From the NCBI GenBank assembly GCA_937952135.1, contig CALFYL010000068.1, positions 1 through 9,608 of the forward strand: a DNA stretch of 9,608 nucleotides. The letters run 5' to 3'. The notes under the pieces are model-generated. The model saw only the letters and a list, made by a program, of their open reading frames with translations, ran no database searches and was not told the origin of the DNA. Positions 7,083-9,608 of the stretch are shown piece after piece. How positions within the stretch are numbered: position 1 is the first letter of the stretch; the number at the start of each line of letters is the position of its first letter. The position numbers and the translations under genes are program-made. Source of the DNA: an uncultured Planctomycetia bacterium (lineage in GTDB: Bacteria; Planctomycetota; UBA1135; GCA-002686595).

Positions 7083-7781
7083 ATGGTCAAGCAATCAAAG
7101 CGCTACCGAGCGGCGTCCGCCAAGGTCGATCGCAACAAGGTGTACGAGCCGGGCGAGGCCTTGACGCTGCTCAAGGGACTGCCCGGGGCCAAGTTCGACG
7201 AAACCGTCGAGGTCGCGGTCTCCCTCGGAATCGACCCGCGCAAGTCGGACCAGCTGGTCCGCGGCGCCGTGTCGCTCCCCAAGGGGCTGGGCAAGACGAT
7301 CAAGGTCATCGTTTTCGCCGAGGGCGACAAGGCGGCAGCGGCCACGGCCGCGGGCGCGGACGTCGTCGGCTCGGGCGAGCTCGCCGAGAAGGTCCTCGCG
7401 GGCTGGACGGATTTCGACATCGTCATCGCCAGCCCCGACATGATGAAGCACGTCGGCAAGCTGGGTAAGGTGCTCGGTCCGCAGGGCAAGATGCCGAGCC
7501 CGAAGTCGGGCACGGTGACGCCCGACGTGGCCGGCGCCGTTCGCGAGTTCAAGGCCGGCAAGGTGGAGTTCCGCACGGATGCGGGCGGCAACGTCCACGC
7601 TCCGGTCGGCAAGCGCTCCTTCGCGGCCGAGGACCTCGAAGTCAACCTGCGCGCGTTCCTCGATCACCTGATCGCCATGCGCCCCGCGGCGGTCAAGGGC
7701 CAGTTCGTCCGCAAGGTCTCGGTCTCGACGACCATGGGACCCGGCGCCTGGATCAACTACGGAGCCACGACCCATGCCTAA
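7083..7781 (+). CDS. rplA: 50S ribosomal protein L1
   Basis: L1 forms the mobile stalk by the E site of the large subunit. In many bacteria it represses its own operon by binding the mRNA before rplK. The 232-residue protein shows the family block ASPDMMKHVGKLGKVLGPQG followed by KMPSPKSGTV, then FRTDAGGNVHAPVGKRSF and a C-terminal KVSVSTTMGPGAWIN. ATG 7083 fits the family N-terminus (MVKQSKRYRAA). A GGAGGG at 7064-7069 inside the end of rplK is 13 bases away, longer than usual. Its last 8 bases overlap rplJ. Confidence 0.98.
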   Translation: MVKQSKRYRAASAKVDRNKVYEPGEALTLLKGLPGAKFDETVEVAVSLGIDPRKSDQLVRGAVSLPKGLGKTIKVIVFAEGDKAAAATAAGADVVGSGELAEKVLAGWTDFDIVIASPDMMKHVGKLGKVLGPQGKMPSPKSGTVTPDVAGAVREFKAGKVEFRTDAGGNVHAPVGKRSFAAEDLEVNLRAFLDHLIAMRPAAVKGQFVRKVSVSTTMGPGAWINYGATTHA

Positions 7782-8343
7782 TCTCGTCAACCGCCTGCTG
7801 TCGTCCGAGTACGACGGCGTGCTCGGCAAGTCCGAGGGCGTGATCATCCTCACCATGGGCGGCATCGGCGTCCACGAGCTCGAGCGCCTCCGCGGCGAGC
7901 TGGCCAAGGAGAAGGTGCGCCTCCGCATGGTGCGCAACTCGCTCCTGCGCCGCGCCATGGCCGAGCGCGGGTTCGAAGCCACGCCGGCGATGCTCGCCGG
8001 CAACATCGGGGTGGCCGTCGGCACCCTCGAAGGCACGATCCACGCGGCCAAGGTGCTGACCTCGCCCGAGGTCAAGAAGGCCGGCAAACTCCAGTTGCGC
8101 GGCGCGATCTTCGACGGCTCGTTGCTCGGCCCGGCCGACGCGGTTTCGCTCGCGGGCCTGCCCGACAAGCGCACCCTGCGCGGCATGCTCGTCGGCTGCA
8201 TCCAGGCGCCGATCCGCGGCCTCGCGACGATCCTCAACGCCCTGCCCAGCAGCACGGCGCGCGTCCTCCAAGCTCGCGCCGACTCGGGCACGGGTTCCGA
8301 CGGCGCCGACGCGGGAGGCGAAGGTTCGGCCCCCGCGGCCTGA
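7774..8343 (+). CDS. rplJ: 50S ribosomal protein L10
   Basis: L10 is the base of the L7/L12 stalk: its N-terminal half binds 23S rRNA and its C-terminal helix binds L7/L12 dimers. Family features include LRMVRNSLLRRAM, the block GAIFDGSLLGPADAVSLAGL with LPDKRTLRGMLVG, and APIRGLATILNALPSSTARVL. At 189 residues it is longer than most L10 proteins (about 165-175), with an extra Gly/Ala/Ser-rich acidic tail from about residue 168. ATG 7774 lies inside the end of rplA (8-base overlap), with GGAG at 7761-7764, 9 bases before. The overlap leaves no intergenic leader for the usual L10 autoregulatory element. Confidence 0.97.
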   Translation: MPNLVNRLLSSEYDGVLGKSEGVIILTMGGIGVHELERLRGELAKEKVRLRMVRNSLLRRAMAERGFEATPAMLAGNIGVAVGTLEGTIHAAKVLTSPEVKKAGKLQLRGAIFDGSLLGPADAVSLAGLPDKRTLRGMLVGCIQAPIRGLATILNALPSSTARVLQARADSGTGSDGADAGGEGSAPAA

Positions 8344-8368
8344 ATCTGAGTCTCTGCACATCGAATCC

Positions 8369-8421
8369 CCCGCGCGCCACGCGGCGTCTCCCTCGGCGGG
8401 AGGCGAACGAAAGCGCGCGGG
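8369..8421 (+). promoter_or_regulatory. Nested hairpin between rplJ and rplL
   Basis: The outer stem is a perfect 9-bp pairing (CCCGCGCGC 8369-8377, GCGCGCGGG 8413-8421). Inside it sits an 8-bp stem with one G-U (CGTCTCCC 8385-8392, GGGAGGCG 8398-8405) and a TCGGC loop. It starts 26 bases after the rplJ stop within a 170-base gap. No T-tract follows. Possible roles are mRNA processing, pausing or 5' protection of an rplL message; the sequence does not decide. Confidence 0.5.
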
Positions 8422-8513
8422 ATCGTTCAAGCTCGGCGGCCGTCCTCCGTCGAGCGGGTGCTCAAACCACCCAAGCCCCTTTGCCCTCTAGCCCTTTGCC
8501 AGGAGTGAATCCC

Positions 8514-8924
8514 ATGACCGAATCCAACGTCGTCGAGCTCGAGCCGGAGCTCATGGCCATCGTCGAGAAGCTCGACGGCCTGACCCTCATGCAAGCCTCG
8601 AAGGTCGTCAAGCACCTCGAAGGTCGCTGGGGCGTGAGCGCGGCCGCGCCGGTGGCCGTTGCCGCCGCCCCGGCTGGCGGCGGCGCCGCTGCGCCCGCTG
8701 CCGAAGAGAAGACCGCCTTCACCGTGGTGCTCGAGAGCGTGCCCGCGGACAAGAAGATCGCGATCATCAAGGAAGTCCGTGCGATCACGGCCCTGGGCCT
8801 CAAGGAGGCCAAGGACCTCGTCGACGGCGCGCCGAAGCCGGTCAAGGAAGGCGTGACCAAGGAAGAGGCCGAGAAGATGAAGAAGCAGCTCGAAGACGCC
8901 GGCGCCAAGGTCAAGCTGACCTGA
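8514..8924 (+). CDS. rplL: 50S ribosomal protein L7/L12
   Basis: L7/L12 forms the multicopy flexible stalk that recruits translation GTPases such as EF-Tu. The 136-residue protein has the N-terminal dimerisation and L10-binding domain (about 1-41), an Ala/Pro/Gly hinge (about 42-64), and the C-terminal factor-binding domain with KTAFTVVLESV, KKIAIIKEVRAITALGLKEAKDLVDGAPKPVKEG and a closing KKQLEDAGAKVKLT. ATG 8514 is supported by AGGAG at 8501-8505, 8 bases upstream, the best ribosome-binding site in the window. An upstream in-frame TTG at 8481 adds residues not seen in the family and is rejected. The direct repeat CCCTTTGCC occurs at 8477-8485 and 8492-8500 just before the binding site. Confidence 0.98.
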   Translation: MTESNVVELEPELMAIVEKLDGLTLMQASKVVKHLEGRWGVSAAAPVAVAAAPAGGGAAAPAAEEKTAFTVVLESVPADKKIAIIKEVRAITALGLKEAKDLVDGAPKPVKEGVTKEEAEKMKKQLEDAGAKVKLT

Positions 8925-8983
8925 TCGTTGGGCTCCTTCTCGCAGCCAGACGCACCGCGCGGCCTCCGCGCGGCCGGAGCGGG

Positions 8984-9015
8984 ACCGCGTTCGATCGGAA
9001 GCGATCGCACGCGGT
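8984..9015 (+). promoter_or_regulatory. Long hairpin with GAAG loop after rplL
   Basis: ACCGCGT (8984-8990) pairs with ACGCGGT (9009-9015). After a single T/C mismatch, CGATCG (8992-8997) pairs with CGATCG (9002-9007) around the loop GAAG. It lies 59 bases past the rplL stop and is a candidate RNase III-like processing site or 3' stabiliser. Confidence 0.45.
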
Positions 9016-9135
9016 GTCGCGCTTGGCTGTTTCGGCCGCCCTTCGCAGGGCGTTCCTTTGCGCCGCGCATTTCGAGCAGCTCCTGCTCTCCGGTGCGCGC
9101 CGCGTCTGCGTCGGTGCTGGAAGTCCGCTGCGTCT

Positions 9136-9164
9136 AGCCCTCGCGGGGTAACCCCCGCGGGGCT
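9136..9164 (+). terminator. Attenuator-like hairpin upstream of rpoB
   Basis: Stem AGCCC (9136-9140) and CGCGGGG (9142-9148) pairs with CCCCGCG (9153-9159) and GGGCT (9160-9164), with a bulged T9141 and loop TAAC. It is a 12-bp GC-rich hairpin with no T-tract after it. By analogy with E. coli it could reduce transcription into rpoBC, but the sequence shows only the structure. Confidence 0.35.
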
Positions 9165-9185
9165 GCGCTCTCGGACTTTCGGCCG

Positions 9186-9203
9186 CGCCGCGAATTCGCG
9201 GCG
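9186..9203 (+). promoter_or_regulatory. 18-base perfect palindrome upstream of rpoB
   Basis: CGCCGCGAATTCGCGGCG is perfectly self-complementary over 18 bases, 182 bases before the rpoB start. It could be a dimeric protein operator in DNA or a 7-bp hairpin with an AATT loop in RNA. No regulator is identifiable. Confidence 0.4.
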
Positions 9204-9385
9204 ACGGCAAAGCCCACGAACCGTTCGAAGTCCTTCGAAGCCAAGCCCGATCTCCGCCACCGCGCGCGTCGAGCCAGCGCCTGCGCTCTCGGTCCCTTTT
9301 GCGGGGACCGGCGAACTGCGCGGGCCGCCGGACGACGCCGAGAGCCGGCGACGCCCTGTGGGGCGAGAACCCACATCCACCAGCC

Positions 9386-9608
9386 ATGAGCCTGATCAAG
9401 ACGGCACCCAAGAGCTTCGCGCGCTACCCCAAGATCATCGACATCCCGGACCTGGTCGAGATCCAGACCGCCGCTTACCAGGACTTCCTGCAACTCGAGA
9501 CGCCGCAGGGCTCGCGCAAGAGCGCGGGCCTGGAGTCGCTCCTGCGCGAGGTGTTCCCGATCTACAGCTACGACAAGACGATGTGCCTGGAGTACATCGG
9601 CTACGAGC
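9386..9608 (+). CDS. rpoB: RNA polymerase beta subunit, N-terminal part (runs off window)
   Basis: The first 74 residues of RpoB are visible and the frame is open to the window end. They match the family start: FARYPKIIDIPDLVEIQTAAYQDFL, then GLESLLREVFPIYSYD and LEYIGYE, equivalent to the IPDL(I/V)EIQ and REVFPIxSYD segments of the beta subunit. RpoB forms the core polymerase cleft with RpoC and is the rifampicin target. ATG 9386 yields the family N-terminus; upstream AACCCACATCCACCAGCC has no Shine-Dalgarno. The position after rplL is the conserved one, although the 461-base gap is large. Confidence 0.97.
   Translation, partial: MSLIKTAPKSFARYPKIIDIPDLVEIQTAAYQDFLQLETPQGSRKSAGLESLLREVFPIYSYDKTMCLEYIGYE

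Larger units (their letters stand above)
8925..9385 (+). other. Structured gap between rplL and rpoB
   Basis: This 461-base stretch has no supported gene; the long minus-strand frames are low-complexity shadows. It carries inverted repeats at 8955-8973 (two CCGCGCGG palindromes with 3-base loop), 8984-9015 (13-bp stem with one mismatch), 9136-9164 (12-bp stem with one bulge), 9186-9203 (18-base perfect palindrome) and 9290-9310 (CGGTCCC/GGGACCG). The repeat TTCGAAG recurs 10 bases apart at 9224-9230 and 9234-9240. In E. coli the same gap holds an attenuator and an RNase III site, so a similar role is plausible. Confidence 0.6.

Noticed and set aside
7095..8291. Long minus-strand open frame over rplA and rplJ
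   Set aside because: It is antisense to two clear ribosomal protein genes and has no recognisable domain.
8427..9380. Minus-strand open frame covering rplL and the rpoB leader
   Set aside because: Half of it is antisense to rplL and the rest is low-complexity Arg/Gly/Ala sequence across strong hairpins.

Overview
The window is a GC-rich bacterial chromosome segment built around the conserved tRNA-tuf / secE-nusG / rplKAJL-rpoB information-processing cluster. The elongation factor Tu reads like a planctomycete EF-Tu: it has an unusual switch I (GGTVRSADKTVTIA instead of the common EEKARGITI type), the phrase NKCIDDLVAALD, and a [25 protein letters not shown] start. Several highly expressed genes also lack a Shine-Dalgarno sequence, which is common in Planctomycetota. 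I therefore favour a high-GC planctomycete, with moderate confidence and from memory of the family only.

Layout, all genes on the + strand. (1) Positions 1-2072 hold the 3' end of a MutS2-like gene, a stand-alone response-regulator receiver protein, and aroC (chorismate synthase), tightly packed and probably co-transcribed. (2) Positions 2073-2286 hold a terminator-like hairpin and a good sigma-70-type promoter (TTGACG, 16-base spacer, TATCAT). (3) Positions 2287-3571 carry four tRNA genes in the classic order Thr(TGT), Tyr(GTA), Gly(TCC), Thr(GGT), each with an encoded CCA. A 744-base geneless spacer rich in small hairpins separates the first two. (4) Positions 3904-6554 carry tuf, rpmG (52 aa), secE and nusG. 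(5) Positions 6648-8924 carry rplK, rplA, rplJ and rplL. (6) rpoB begins at 9386 and runs off the window.

The genes form one functional theme: aminoacyl-tRNA supply and delivery (tRNAs, EF-Tu), ribosome parts (L33, L11, L1, L10, L7/L12), protein export (SecE) and transcription (NusG, RNA polymerase beta). The gene content is ordinary. The interest lies in the non-coding parts. Strong GC hairpins without U-tracts follow tuf and rpmG and sit between rplJ and rplL and between rplL and rpoB. rplA and rplJ overlap, so there is no room for the usual L10 leader. Several genes have C/A-rich, SD-less leaders. EF-Tu departs from consensus at nucleotide-binding motifs. I found no mobile element, CRISPR array, phage gene or evident novel defence system.
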